In this document: piece after piece, positions 14,756 to 21,954 of the stretch
Position numbering within the stretch: the stretch's first letter is position 1
How the letters are laid out: each line of letters begins with the position of its first letter
Assembly: GCA_024637095.1 (NCBI GenBank)
Contig: JAGXFV010000028.1
Location: 62,001 to 126,000 of the forward strand
Length of the DNA: 64,000 nucleotides
From: Actinomycetes bacterium
Lineage (GTDB): Bacteria; Actinomycetota; Thermoleophilia; RBG-16-64-13
Direction: 5' to 3'
Notes under the pieces: model-generated
Databases searched by the model: none
Told to the model about the DNA's origin: nothing
Seen by the model: the letters and a program-made list of their open reading frames with translations, nothing else
Translations under genes and position numbers: made by a program

Positions 14756-15871
14756 TTAATAGCCAGGCTGGGCTGACTCCGAGAACTCGTCTAGGAACTC
14801 CGGCTTCATGTGCTGGAGGTAGCCGCGGAGCTTCTCCTCGTTTCGCTTTAGCTCGCTATACGGAATGAACTGGCAGTGTTCGTAAAGAGGCGGCTTCATT
14901 CTGGCGAAAGTGGGACGCGCTATTTCCGTCAGTACCTTGTCCCGCCGGTTGTCTGGCGCGACGATGTAGAGCCGAATGTTGATGTTGGGCTGCATCGCGA
15001 CCAGATCGGACATCCGCAAGAGGCCAGAGTAAATGGCAGTGCTGTGTTCAACCTCAAACGCTGCCTCAATAGCGTTCCCTCGCAGCCAGAGGACGTCTAT
15101 CAGTTCAATCGTCCGGTTCGTCGCCGGGTCGAACTGGGCCGGGAGGCTGTCTCTCATGCCAGGGAACTCGCCGAACGGCTGGCCTGCGTACTGCCGGTGC
15201 CGGTCGTTCTTGGCTACCCAGAGATCGAAGCCCATCTCGCTTCCCAGCTTTAGGAGGACCCATTGGATCTCCTCGTGGGTCACCTCCTGTTCCGTCTGGG
15301 CGGGTTCCAGTGACTCTTCCGGCTCGGGTGCCGGTTCGCTGACTTCTTCGGGAATCGTGACCGGCCCTTGCGTAGAGTCGAACGTCCTCGGCTTACGGCC
15401 CCACTTCCGCGCATTAACCTCGCGCACGACCGGGTGGCGCTGGGCGTCAGCGAGGGCCTTCATTACCTCCTGCGCGTCCTCTTCTTTTTCACGGGTGGGT
15501 GAGCTGCGGAAGTGACCAGTCCAGGCCATGGAGCTTTCGGCGTTCTGGAAGTAAGAAAGCCGGTCGCGCATAAGCTGCACGGGTATGGCGTGCTCCGGCT
15601 GGAGTGCAATCAGGACCTTAACGGGCAGCCTACTGGGATAGATCTGGTCCTCCCAGATCGGCTCGTCCGACCTGAAGGGCTGGCCGGTAACCTCTAGGGC
15701 ACCTATCCAGCGGGAAACTCCGGTGATGTAGCAGAGGAGAATGTCTCCCGGCTTCATCTTCTTCACCCTGTTCCAGCGGCCTTCGGGATACCCGCTCACT
15801 TCCCCGCCAGCCGCCAGGAACTCTTCCCAGGTCTTTCCTGTAAATAGGTCCAGCCAGTAGGACGGTGACAA
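14756..15871 (-). CDS. EVE-like domain fused to PD-(D/E)xK-like nuclease, candidate modification-dependent restriction enzyme
   Basis: 371 residues from TTG 15871, preceded by AGGGAGGT, which supports this rare start. Residues ~1-115 resemble the EVE/PUA-like fold (YWLDLFTGKTWEEFL, MKPGDILLCYITGVSRWIGALEVTG, then SRLPVKVLIAL). A proline/glutamate-rich linker spans ~160-195. The C-terminal half has a nuclease-like core: IELIDVLWLRG, then IEAAFEVEHSTAIYSGLLRMSDL (an aspartate followed by an ExE strand, as in PD-(D/E)xK variants), then NIRLYIVAPDNRR. EVE domains recognise modified bases and are often fused to nucleases in type IV-like restriction. I infer a defence cargo gene. Catalytic residues need alignment. 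Confidence 0.72.
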   Translation of the reverse strand: MSPSYWLDLFTGKTWEEFLAAGGEVSGYPEGRWNRVKKMKPGDILLCYITGVSRWIGALEVTGQPFRSDEPIWEDQIYPSRLPVKVLIALQPEHAIPVQLMRDRLSYFQNAESSMAWTGHFRSSPTREKEEDAQEVMKALADAQRHPVVREVNARKWGRKPRTFDSTQGPVTIPEEVSEPAPEPEESLEPAQTEQEVTHEEIQWVLLKLGSEMGFDLWVAKNDRHRQYAGQPFGEFPGMRDSLPAQFDPATNRTIELIDVLWLRGNAIEAAFEVEHSTAIYSGLLRMSDLVAMQPNINIRLYIVAPDNRRDKVLTEIARPTFARMKPPLYEHCQFIPYSELKRNEEKLRGYLQHMKPEFLDEFSESAQPGY

Positions 15872-15932
15872 CGCAACCTCCCTGCAAGAGTCCGGGGCTT
15901 TGACTCATGCTATCGCAGTGCCGCTGCCGTCA

Positions 15933-16265
15933 CTAGCAACCCCCGACCAGCGCGATGAGGAACAGGCTAAGGGTCAGGAAAACTAGCGTGATGGCAAAGC
16001 CGAGTCCAACGATCGTGCCTATGACTTGGACCGGCAGAGTTAGCCAGCGGGGGATTCTCTGCCCGAGGGGGGCGGGCTTCTCCTCAATCGAGAGCCGGAT
16101 TACTCGGTCCTCCAGGCTCTCCAGAATTGCCGTCAGGTCCTTAGGCTCGTAGTAGCCTTGGTAGCCGGTCTTTAGGTACCAGTCTCCCTCCTGGTCACGG
16201 GCAAGAACCGCCTCTCCCCGAAACCTCCCCGGCTTTACCTCTCTCCTGGGTTGCTGGTCGCCCAT
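15933..16265 (-). CDS. Small membrane protein of the element, unknown
   Basis: 110 residues from ATG 16265 with GGGAGGAGA upstream; a longer frame to 16328 is less well supported. A soluble N-terminus (basic, with DWYLKTGYQGYYEPKDLTAILESLED) is followed by a long hydrophobic stretch, LPVQVIGTIVGLGFAITLVF and on, to the C-terminus (one or two transmembrane helices). No family recognised. It lies between the EVE-nuclease and the terS-linked small genes on the same strand. Confidence 0.62.
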   Translation of the reverse strand: MGDQQPRREVKPGRFRGEAVLARDQEGDWYLKTGYQGYYEPKDLTAILESLEDRVIRLSIEEKPAPLGQRIPRWLTLPVQVIGTIVGLGFAITLVFLTLSLFLIALVGGC

Positions 16266-16324
16266 CCTGTCTCCTCCCTGGACGCGATCTCGTGCAGCAG
16301 TCAAATAGCTGCGGGCCTCCCTTG

Positions 16325-16534
16325 TCAATGATAGCCCCGGGCGATGGGCCGCGCCTCGACCAGCTCACTGATGATAATGGCCGGGGCACAGGTGCAATCC
16401 AGGTTGGCGTCACGCTTCGCCGGGCACTCCCGGCCATGGGCCACGGTGACTATACGGGCGCGGCCCTGGCGGCCCTCGCTGCGGATCTCGGCCAGTGTCT
16501 TTGCCAGGGCGCGATTTATCTCCTTGGGCGTCAT
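16325..16534 (-). CDS. Small Cys-containing phage-type protein, unknown
   Basis: 69 residues from ATG 16534 with TGGAGGA upstream. The ATG overlaps the stop of the upstream gene by 4 bp, so it is translationally coupled. It contains HGRECPAKRDANLDCTCAP near residues 33-51, three cysteines and a histidine that could bind a metal. Small proteins of this kind are common in phage and satellite operons. Function unknown. Confidence 0.62.
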   Translation of the reverse strand: MTPKEINRALAKTLAEIRSEGRQGRARIVTVAHGRECPAKRDANLDCTCAPAIIISELVEARPIARGYH

Positions 16535-16794
16535 TCTTCCTCCAGTTGAATCGCCCTGGCGGCAATTGCCAAGACCTCGTCGGCACCGGGTGAATAGTTG
16601 CCATCGTGAGTGAAGATCCCCTCACTCCGCTGCGATAGCACGAATCCAGAGGCAGCTGGGTCGAATGGATCGACGCACCCGCCGACCACCCTGGCCAGCT
16701 CCAGGGCGCTGGAGTAGCGTGGGGCCAGGGTCCGGGCCTTGGTCAGCAGGGCGGTCAGAGCAAGAGACCGGGTCTTTGCTTGTTCGGGGGTCAT
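16531..16794 (-). CDS. Small protein of the terS-linked operon, unknown
   Basis: 87 residues, ATG 16794. It is coupled at both ends: its ATG overlaps the stop of the terS-like gene by 4 bp and its stop overlaps the next start by 4 bp. The predicted fold is mixed, with helices at both ends (TPEQAKTRSLALTALLTKAR; VLAIAARAIQLEEE). No known domain. Confidence 0.62.
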   Translation of the reverse strand: MTPEQAKTRSLALTALLTKARTLAPRYSSALELARVVGGCVDPFDPAASGFVLSQRSEGIFTHDGNYSPGADEVLAIAARAIQLEEE

Positions 16795-17243
16795 GCGGGA
16801 TTCCTCCTGCCGGTTCTCCGGCGCTGGAGGGCGTTCTGCCGTCCAGCTTCGGATCGGGACTTCTTCGGGTTCAGCGCCTCGATGAGCTTGGCCAGCAGAC
16901 CACGCTCGGCGCGGATCTCGCTCAGCAGCGGCTGGGGCACGGGCTGGCCGCGGCTTCCCTTCACCGTGAGTGGCAGGCTCTCCAGTTCGGCCTCCAGCGT
17001 GGTGAGCCGGTCGACCAGGCGGCAGGCTTCCACCAGCAGCTCGATCTCGCCTTGTCCGAAGTTAGGGTTGCTCTCGGTAAACGCGTTCCAGAGCCGCTGG
17101 CCACGCTCACCAAGGTCGTCCGGCAAGGATGGGTCGCCCTCCGGCTCGGAGTTCCCCGGTGGGGACCCGGTCAGCTCGTCGATCCAGGCTTGGTCGTCGG
17201 TGTTGAGTCCCACCAGGGCGGGGATATTGTCGTCAGAGTGCAT
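16791..17243 (-). CDS. Terminase small subunit-like protein (P27-family type)
   Basis: 150 residues. ATG 17243 is chosen; GGAGG lies 5 bases upstream, and ATG 17246 would be too close. The core matches the P27-type TerS pattern: LGERGQRLWNAF near 45, GEIELLVEACRLVDRLTTLEAELES near 63-90, SRGQPVPQPLLSEIRAERGLLAKLIEALN near 98-128, and a basic C-terminal tail (RRRTGRRN). TerS recognises pac/cos DNA for packaging. No large terminase gene is nearby, so this fits a satellite TerS that redirects a helper phage's packaging. Family assignment is by pattern only. Confidence 0.7.
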   Translation of the reverse strand: MHSDDNIPALVGLNTDDQAWIDELTGSPPGNSEPEGDPSLPDDLGERGQRLWNAFTESNPNFGQGEIELLVEACRLVDRLTTLEAELESLPLTVKGSRGQPVPQPLLSEIRAERGLLAKLIEALNPKKSRSEAGRQNALQRRRTGRRNPA

Positions 17244-17419
17244 CATTACCTCCAATATAGGTTAATTGCAATATAGTTTGCAGCGCCCGTCGAGTGCTAA
17301 GCCCCCCGTTACGGCAGAGGCCCCCCGGTGCGGGGTCTCCCCACCCCTTGGTGCTGGGTCCAGGCCATGGGTCGCGCCGGGGCTGGTCTCCCTCGCCTCG
17401 TGCTGATTGTCACGAGTGG

Positions 17420-17672
17420 CTAGGCGTCCTGGTTCTCGGTGGCCAGGGCGCAGATGCCACAGTACGCAGCCAGGTTGCTCGGATCGAGTGTTGCCGCCAT
17501 CGACCAGCCTAACCAGCGGCTTGACCTCGCTGGCCTGACCTCCGCAGGCTCGGCACTCATGGCCGTCGCGCCGTAACACCTGGCGCTTGATCGCCCGCCA
17601 GGATCGGTCGCGGCCATTCTTCTGCTTCCATGGCCTCGGCTGGTCGTCGGTGTAGTTGGGTCGAGTTGACAT
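17420..17672 (-). pseudogene. Decayed HNH endonuclease gene (frameshift, catalytic His missing)
   Basis: The reading starts at ATG 17672 (GGAAGGA upstream). Residues 25-60 look like an HNH N-terminus: WRAIKRQVLRRDGHECRACGG, then ASEVKPLVRLVDGGN. At about 17492 the expected continuation moves to the +1 frame, where LDPSNLAAYCGICALATENQDA then stops at 17420-17422. Joined, the two give the usual HNH layout with two CxxC zinc pairs, but the EVDHIVPL motif is EVKPLVRL, so the catalytic histidine is gone. HNH genes often sit beside terS in phages. A sequence error could explain the frameshift but not the lost histidine. Confidence 0.65.
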
Positions 17673-17847
17673 CGTTGGGTCCTTCCATGCGGATATGGGC
17701 CAGCCTTCTGGCAAGCCAGGGGGGTGATATGCATTGACGGGGGCCGTGTTCATTCGACGGGGGTGTGCTTCGTGACGGGGAGGGCTAACCAGCGCGGCAC
17801 AGGTCACAGCGTCCTCGGGCGGATGGATCTGTTGATGGTCTGCCGCA

Positions 17848-17879
17848 CCCTGGCTGGGTGAGTCCAGGCCCAGCCAGGG
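17848..17879. repeat. Perfect 11-bp inverted repeat (hairpin 1)
   Basis: CCCTGGCTGGG (17848-17858), a 10-nt loop, CCCAGCCAGGG (17869-17879). It lies in the 338-bp stretch without an intact gene between the HNH remnant and the 246-aa gene. No U-tract. Transcription or packaging roles are possible. Confidence 0.8.
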
Positions 17880-17902
17880 CGGGCAGATGTCAGGGAGGGC
17901 TA

Positions 17903-17936
17903 GACCCTAGGCCACCCGGGGTAGGGGCCTAGGGTC
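17903..17936. repeat. Perfect 11-bp inverted repeat (hairpin 2)
   Basis: GACCCTAGGCC (17903-17913), a 12-nt loop, GGCCTAGGGTC (17926-17936), 23 bp from hairpin 1. No U-tract follows on the transcribed minus strand. The pair may act as a Rho-type terminator, an operon-boundary structure or a protein binding site. Confidence 0.8.
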
Positions 17937-18010
17937 GCCTCGTTGGGTTCCGGGGCCAGGAGGGCTCCGCTCTATTAGCGGGATTACGGGACCCTTGGAA
18001 AGTCCCTCGA

Positions 18011-18751
18011 TTACTCCTGGTTGGAGCCAACCAGTTCGGTCTGCTTCCAGGCGGCTGGATCTGCCGGGTCCGGGATGTCCGTCAAGTAGCTCGGCTTGCG
18101 GTGGACGTAATCGGTGAGGGCGTCCAGTGCGTCCCTGGAGCTGACTTTCGGGCCGCGCAGATCCTTGGATGGGGCGTGCTTGCCCTGGACGAAGCTGGTC
18201 AGGCTGATGCCGTTCACCATGGTGGTGTTCAGCCGGGTCTTGTGTGGTTCCATCCCCGAGGCCAGCTTATCCAGCAGGGTGACAGCCCGGACCATCTGTT
18301 GCTTCTGGCCCAGCTTGCCCCCGAATCGCTCCAGCTCGGCGGCGGCTTCCCGCTCGGCAGCGTCGGCTAGGTCGAGTAGCGTGGAGCGCCACTCCTGCCA
18401 GCCCTCACCGATTGCGGTCAGTAGCTCTCGGCGCTTGTTGATGCCGATGTTGTAGAGGGCGTCGGCCTTGGCTTCCAGGTCGACCACACCGGACTCCAGG
18501 GCCGGGGCCTGGCGCTCGGGGATCTGCTTGCCATCTTCCAGCGCGGCCTGGATGCTCTCGACATCCTCTGTCGCGGCCTTGGTCAGATTGCTCCGCGCAG
18601 CCATCGCCTGGCCGTGAGTCTTGAGCGCGTCGGTCTCGGCTTCCAAGAACGCCTGCCACGCGGTCTGGATGTCCTCGGGCGCGGTCTCCCGCGGGGGGAG
18701 GTCGTCGACGAAAGACCCGAGGCGGGTGAAGTCGGAATGTGTTCTGTTCAT
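18011..18751 (-). CDS. Coiled-coil protein of the element, unknown
   Basis: 246 residues from ATG 18751. Mostly helical with extensive coiled-coil-like stretches (ETDALKTHGQAMAARSNLTK; LDLADAAEREAAAELERFGG), and a less structured C-terminus with PSKDLRGPKVSSRDALDALTDYVH. No catalytic motif is visible. It follows the 112-aa gene with a 1-bp gap, so the two are co-translated. The position between excisionase-like and terS-like genes suggests a structural or packaging-interference role, but this is a guess. Confidence 0.6.
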   Translation of the reverse strand: MNRTHSDFTRLGSFVDDLPPRETAPEDIQTAWQAFLEAETDALKTHGQAMAARSNLTKAATEDVESIQAALEDGKQIPERQAPALESGVVDLEAKADALYNIGINKRRELLTAIGEGWQEWRSTLLDLADAAEREAAAELERFGGKLGQKQQMVRAVTLLDKLASGMEPHKTRLNTTMVNGISLTSFVQGKHAPSKDLRGPKVSSRDALDALTDYVHRKPSYLTDIPDPADPAAWKQTELVGSNQE

Positions 18752-18752
18752 G

Positions 18753-19091
18753 CTAGTGGTCCTCTCTGTTGAGTCGGGGTGGGTTCTTGACGGTGCGGTC
18801 TACGTTGTCGGTCCTGGTGCCACCGTAGGGGACCAGGCTTGCCAGCTCAGCTGGGCTATGGGCCTCGGGTAGGCGGGTGCCGCCAGCACCGGAGCGAGGC
18901 TTCTCCAGAGGGCGCTGGGGGTTGTTCGGGTCCATCGGGACCGGGGACAAACTCTGGACCTCCTCGTTGGCCAGTCGGTCTCGGTAGTTCACGGACGATT
19001 CAAGGGCGGCACGGGCCAGGGCGGCGGGGGTCGCGGCCTCCGGTGTCACCGGCTGGACGCCGGGCTTGAGGGCTTCCTTCGGTCGGCTCAT
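18753..19091 (-). CDS. Small hydrophilic protein of the element, unknown
   Basis: 112 residues, ATG 19091 with GGAGGGAA upstream. Proline-rich and mostly disordered by composition (ALKPGVQPVTPEAATPAALA; PMDPNNPQRPLEKPRSGAGG). No domain recognised. It is in an operon between the excisionase-like gene (20 bp upstream) and the coiled-coil gene (1 bp downstream). Confidence 0.58.
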   Translation of the reverse strand: MSRPKEALKPGVQPVTPEAATPAALARAALESSVNYRDRLANEEVQSLSPVPMDPNNPQRPLEKPRSGAGGTRLPEAHSPAELASLVPYGGTRTDNVDRTVKNPPRLNREDH

Positions 19092-19111
19092 AGTTCGTTC
19101 CCTCCTCGGAG

Positions 19112-19387
19112 TTAGTTGCCGAATCGTCTATCGACGAGGGCGGCGAGTGACGCGGGGTCGGGGGTGTCGCCGGTCTTTGTGGCCAGGCCGATGTCCCGGA
19201 GCCGCTGGATGTAGGCGGGGTAGACCTTCTCCAGGAAGTCCTCCCTAGCCATCACATAGCGGTTCCCGTGGATGTAGCCCGGCAGCTTTCCGGCTTCGAT
19301 GTCGGCTTCAATCTCGCCGCGGGATTGGCCAGCGTAGGCTGCGACCTCGGTGGCGGGGATCTGGGCGCGGAATCTGGATGTTTTCAT
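19112..19387 (-). CDS. Small excisionase-like DNA-binding protein
   Basis: 91 residues from ATG 19387. The N-terminal half reads like a winged HTH of the excisionase/AlpA type: IPATEVAAYAGQSRGEIEADIEAG near 10-33, then KLPGYIHGNRYVMAREDFLEKVYPAYIQ. Such proteins act as recombination directionality factors or transcription regulators. It is the first gene to the left of the iteron region, so it may be transcribed from there and could also bind it. A second small HTH gene lies at 21463-21660; which one is the directionality factor is unclear. Confidence 0.55.
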   Translation of the reverse strand: MKTSRFRAQIPATEVAAYAGQSRGEIEADIEAGKLPGYIHGNRYVMAREDFLEKVYPAYIQRLRDIGLATKTGDTPDPASLAALVDRRFGN

Positions 19388-19420
19388 GGGAGTGAACCTT
19401 TCTTTTTCGTCTGGGTAGAA

Positions 19421-19680
19421 GTGGTGTAGGGTGGTGTAGGCGGGGTGTAGGGTCGCCTACACCCTGTTTTTGGCTTAACCATGCGGCCTTAGCCAGCCTG
19501 GTGTAGGGGTGTAGGGAAATCACGAGTACACCGCTATACATAATATAGGGAGTAGGTATCTATATACTTTGTCTTTTAACAAAAACCCTACATCCCTACA
19601 CTGGAGGGTCTCAGCCCGCTGGTAGAGCCAAATCTGAGGTGTAGGGACCCTACACCCGACCCTACACCACCCTACACCCT
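19421..19680. other. Probable replication origin: iteron cluster with AT-rich core
   Basis: The 9-mer GGTGTAGGG, or its complement CCCTACACC, occurs at about 19423, 19433 (8 of 9), 19444, 19456 (complement), 19500, 19508, 19586 (degenerate), 19594 (near), 19638, 19648, 19660 and 19670. Left copies are mostly direct and right copies mostly complementary, flanking an AT-rich core at about 19517-19585. It lies directly beside the primase-helicase gene. Directly repeated sites plus an AT-rich segment beside a Rep/primase gene are the hallmark of iteron origins of plasmids and P4/PICI satellites. The whole 19388-19691 gap is otherwise gene-free. Confidence 0.85.
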
Positions 19681-19691
19681 GGTTAGGCTTC

Positions 19692-21395
19692 CTAACTAAC
19701 GGAGCGGAGCCGACGCGGCACCCTGGGGTCGCCCTGGTCGCTCAGCCACTCGGCGCGAATCGGGGGAAAGACATACTCAACACCGTGCTTGGTGCGCTTG
19801 TCCTCCAGCCCCACCTCGCGCAGGAGCTTGCCAAACTCAGAGAGCGCGGGGATGAAGTTGCCTCGTCCCTGGGATTCGTACCACTCGCGGGCGATGCCGT
19901 ATATCTTGGTGGCCGACATCGGCGACCATGTCTCCCTGGGCTGGTCCTGGTCGGTGACCTCGCGCAGGAAGGCTATAACGGGGTTGGAATCTTCCTTCCA
20001 TTCGCCACGGGCCTCGATGACTTCGGGCGGCTCCACTGATAGGCCGCGCTCCAGGTACTCCTGGAGACCGTCCACCATCTTGCGGAGCATGGCCTGGCCA
20101 GCTTCACGCTTGAGCCTGGCCTTCAGCGTCGTGTCCTGCTCGGCGTCCGGGATGCTCACTTTGAAGTCAAACGGCACCATCCGACGCCAGGTGCCGGAGT
20201 CGGTGGTGTTTATACGCAGCCGGTGGTTGGTGGCAATCCAGACCTTGAAGGAGCGCGGGAAATTGAGCGGGTCCTTGTGCTTGCGATCAGCACTCACGGT
20301 CGTGGAGGATGCGATCTCCTTCACCGTCGACTCGTCGAGCGTCCCCTTGCCGGGGTCGCTGGTGACCACCAGGCGCTTACCCTGGAGGACGGCGATGCCC
20401 GCGGCGTGTCGGTCGCTGCGGCGGTTGATCAGTTCCCTGGATGACATATAGCTCCCGTAGGTGGGTCCAACGGATTCCACGGCAAGCTCCAGGAGGGTGG
20501 TCTTGCCGTTGGCCGCGGTCTCACCAATCAGCGTGAAGAACTTCTCTTCTGAACTGGAACCAGTCAGCGAATAGCCAAGGGCGCGGAACAGATAGGCCAC
20601 ATACTCGTCCCGACTCTTCCGCTGGTCCTCGGGGGTGTCCCCAGTGAACAGCTCGGGCGGCTGGACCTTCTCCAGAAAAGCGTCCAGCTCCTCGTTCTCG
20701 GCCTCGGGGTCGAAGTCGAAGGGAATGACGCCGGTGTTCATATCACCTGGATGATGCTCCCTCCAGGTGAGGGTCCCGGCCTCGAAGTCAACTACTCCAA
20801 CCTGGTCCTGGAAGGGGATTAGGTGGGCGGGGTCCAGTTCGTCGATGGTGACCTGGAGACTGGGGAAGGTCTGGAGCCACTCGACCATTCGCCTAATGCC
20901 AACAATCGTCTTGACCTTCTTGATTACCTTCATGTAGAGGCCCCAAGACTCCTTGGTGACCTTCTTCACCTCATCCGGTGACATGTCCCCACTCATGTAG
21001 TGCCGTTCCAGTTGAAAATACCCAGTATCTTCCAGTTGGCATAGGAGATACTCGACGAACTGGCTGATCGCGGCCTTCTTCGGGTCCGCCTTCCAGCACT
21101 TCTTGTCCCATTTTAGCCAGTGATCAAGTTCCGGGCAGTATCGCCAGCAATCACTTTGCTTCAAGAACTGCATCAGAGTCCAGCCTAGGCCAGTCTCATC
21201 AGGTTGGACGAGCTTCCAAACGCCGTTGTCTATGACGTCGGCCACCTCTTCAACTTCGCCAGTAGGGTGAGCTGGCGCGGGTGAGCTGCCTGGTAGATCC
21301 GCTTCCCCTGGGGGATCATAAGGAGACCACTCTGGCGTCTCATCGGGAGTTAGGGTTTCCTGCACCTCCCGGGGTGCGTCATTCGTTGTGGACAT
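19692..21395 (-). CDS. P4/D5-family phage/plasmid primase-helicase
   Basis: 567 residues from ATG 21395. The first ~60 residues are Pro-rich. A D5_N-like region follows (~65-230). The superfamily 3 helicase domain is at ~280-470: Walker A GETAANGKTTLLEL near 288, SRELINRRSDRHAAGIAVLQGKRLVVTSD (Walker B region) near 320-345, then SFKVWIATNHRLRINTTDSGTWRRMVPFDF (sensor and arginine finger) near 390-420. The C-terminus has a winged-helix-like segment. Family members unwind and initiate replication at iteron origins; the iteron cluster lies immediately downstream. A classical N-terminal prim-pol motif is not obvious, so it may be helicase only. Confidence 0.88.
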   Translation of the reverse strand: MSTTNDAPREVQETLTPDETPEWSPYDPPGEADLPGSSPAPAHPTGEVEEVADVIDNGVWKLVQPDETGLGWTLMQFLKQSDCWRYCPELDHWLKWDKKCWKADPKKAAISQFVEYLLCQLEDTGYFQLERHYMSGDMSPDEVKKVTKESWGLYMKVIKKVKTIVGIRRMVEWLQTFPSLQVTIDELDPAHLIPFQDQVGVVDFEAGTLTWREHHPGDMNTGVIPFDFDPEAENEELDAFLEKVQPPELFTGDTPEDQRKSRDEYVAYLFRALGYSLTGSSSEEKFFTLIGETAANGKTTLLELAVESVGPTYGSYMSSRELINRRSDRHAAGIAVLQGKRLVVTSDPGKGTLDESTVKEIASSTTVSADRKHKDPLNFPRSFKVWIATNHRLRINTTDSGTWRRMVPFDFKVSIPDAEQDTTLKARLKREAGQAMLRKMVDGLQEYLERGLSVEPPEVIEARGEWKEDSNPVIAFLREVTDQDQPRETWSPMSATKIYGIAREWYESQGRGNFIPALSEFGKLLREVGLEDKRTKHGVEYVFPPIRAEWLSDQGDPRVPRRLRSVS

Positions 21396-21462
21396 CGGTT
21401 CATCCTTTTCGTGTCGGTTATTAGCATGGACATCTCCTCGGTCTTTGTGTTAGTTCTAGTGG

Positions 21463-21660
21463 TCACTGAGTGGGGTTCTTCCGCGCATCACTGAGCCAGC
21501 GCAGAACGTCAGCGAGTTCGTAGCGGACTACGTTGGTAGATAGCTTGTGATAGGCCGGACCCTTCCCAACCTTGCGCCAGTAGCGCAGCGTGTTGCGATT
21601 GGTGCCGGTCATCTCCGCGACTTCGGCGGTGGTGAGCATGGCCTTTGGTACATCGTTCAT
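21463..21660 (-). CDS. AlpA/excisionase-type small HTH protein
   Basis: 65 residues. ATG 21660 is chosen, with GGAGGAAG upstream. A MerR-like helix-turn-helix domain fills the protein: AMLTTAEVAEMTGTNRNTLR, then YWRKVGKGPAYHKL, with the wing VVRYELADVLRWLSD. These HTH_17/AlpA proteins act as excisionases or activators in P4-like satellites and integrative elements. It sits directly upstream of the primase-helicase gene on the same strand and may control it. Confidence 0.78.
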   Translation of the reverse strand: MNDVPKAMLTTAEVAEMTGTNRNTLRYWRKVGKGPAYHKLSTNVVRYELADVLRWLSDARKNPTQ

Positions 21661-21710
21661 TGTGGGACTTCCTCCCTTCCTTAATGGGTGTGTTGGTAAG
21701 AGGGCGCACG

Positions 21711-21740
21711 AAAAAGACACCTCCGGCTGGAGGTGCTTTT
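21711..21740. terminator. Bidirectional intrinsic terminator
   Basis: CACCTCC (21718-21724), GGCT, GGAGGTG (21729-21735), flanked by AAAAA on the left and CTTTT on the right, giving a U-tract in both directions. On the minus strand it would end transcription from the sigma-like gene before the AlpA-like gene. The remaining gap to 21954 has only a short hairpin (21882-21899, GAGGGG/CCCCTC). Confidence 0.75.
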
Positions 21741-21954
21741 GGATTTGGTCGTGTCTACAGTGAACCGGGCTGAGTCGCCACCCCTGACGACCAGCCCCGG
21801 CCACCGACACGAAAGAAGTAGGATGTCCAGCACCTGGACCACCACATCACAGGTGCCGGGCCATCCACACTATGGAGGAGCGAGGGGAAAAGACCCCTCT
21901 ATGGTAGTAATCGAATAGCGAGTGGTCATTGTTGACGGTTTCGCCGAAAACTTT

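Noticed and set aside
17262-17807. 181-codon frame as an intact protein at the HNH locus
   Set aside because: Only the stretch from ATG 17672 to about 17492 resembles HNH; the rest is out of frame and low in coding character.
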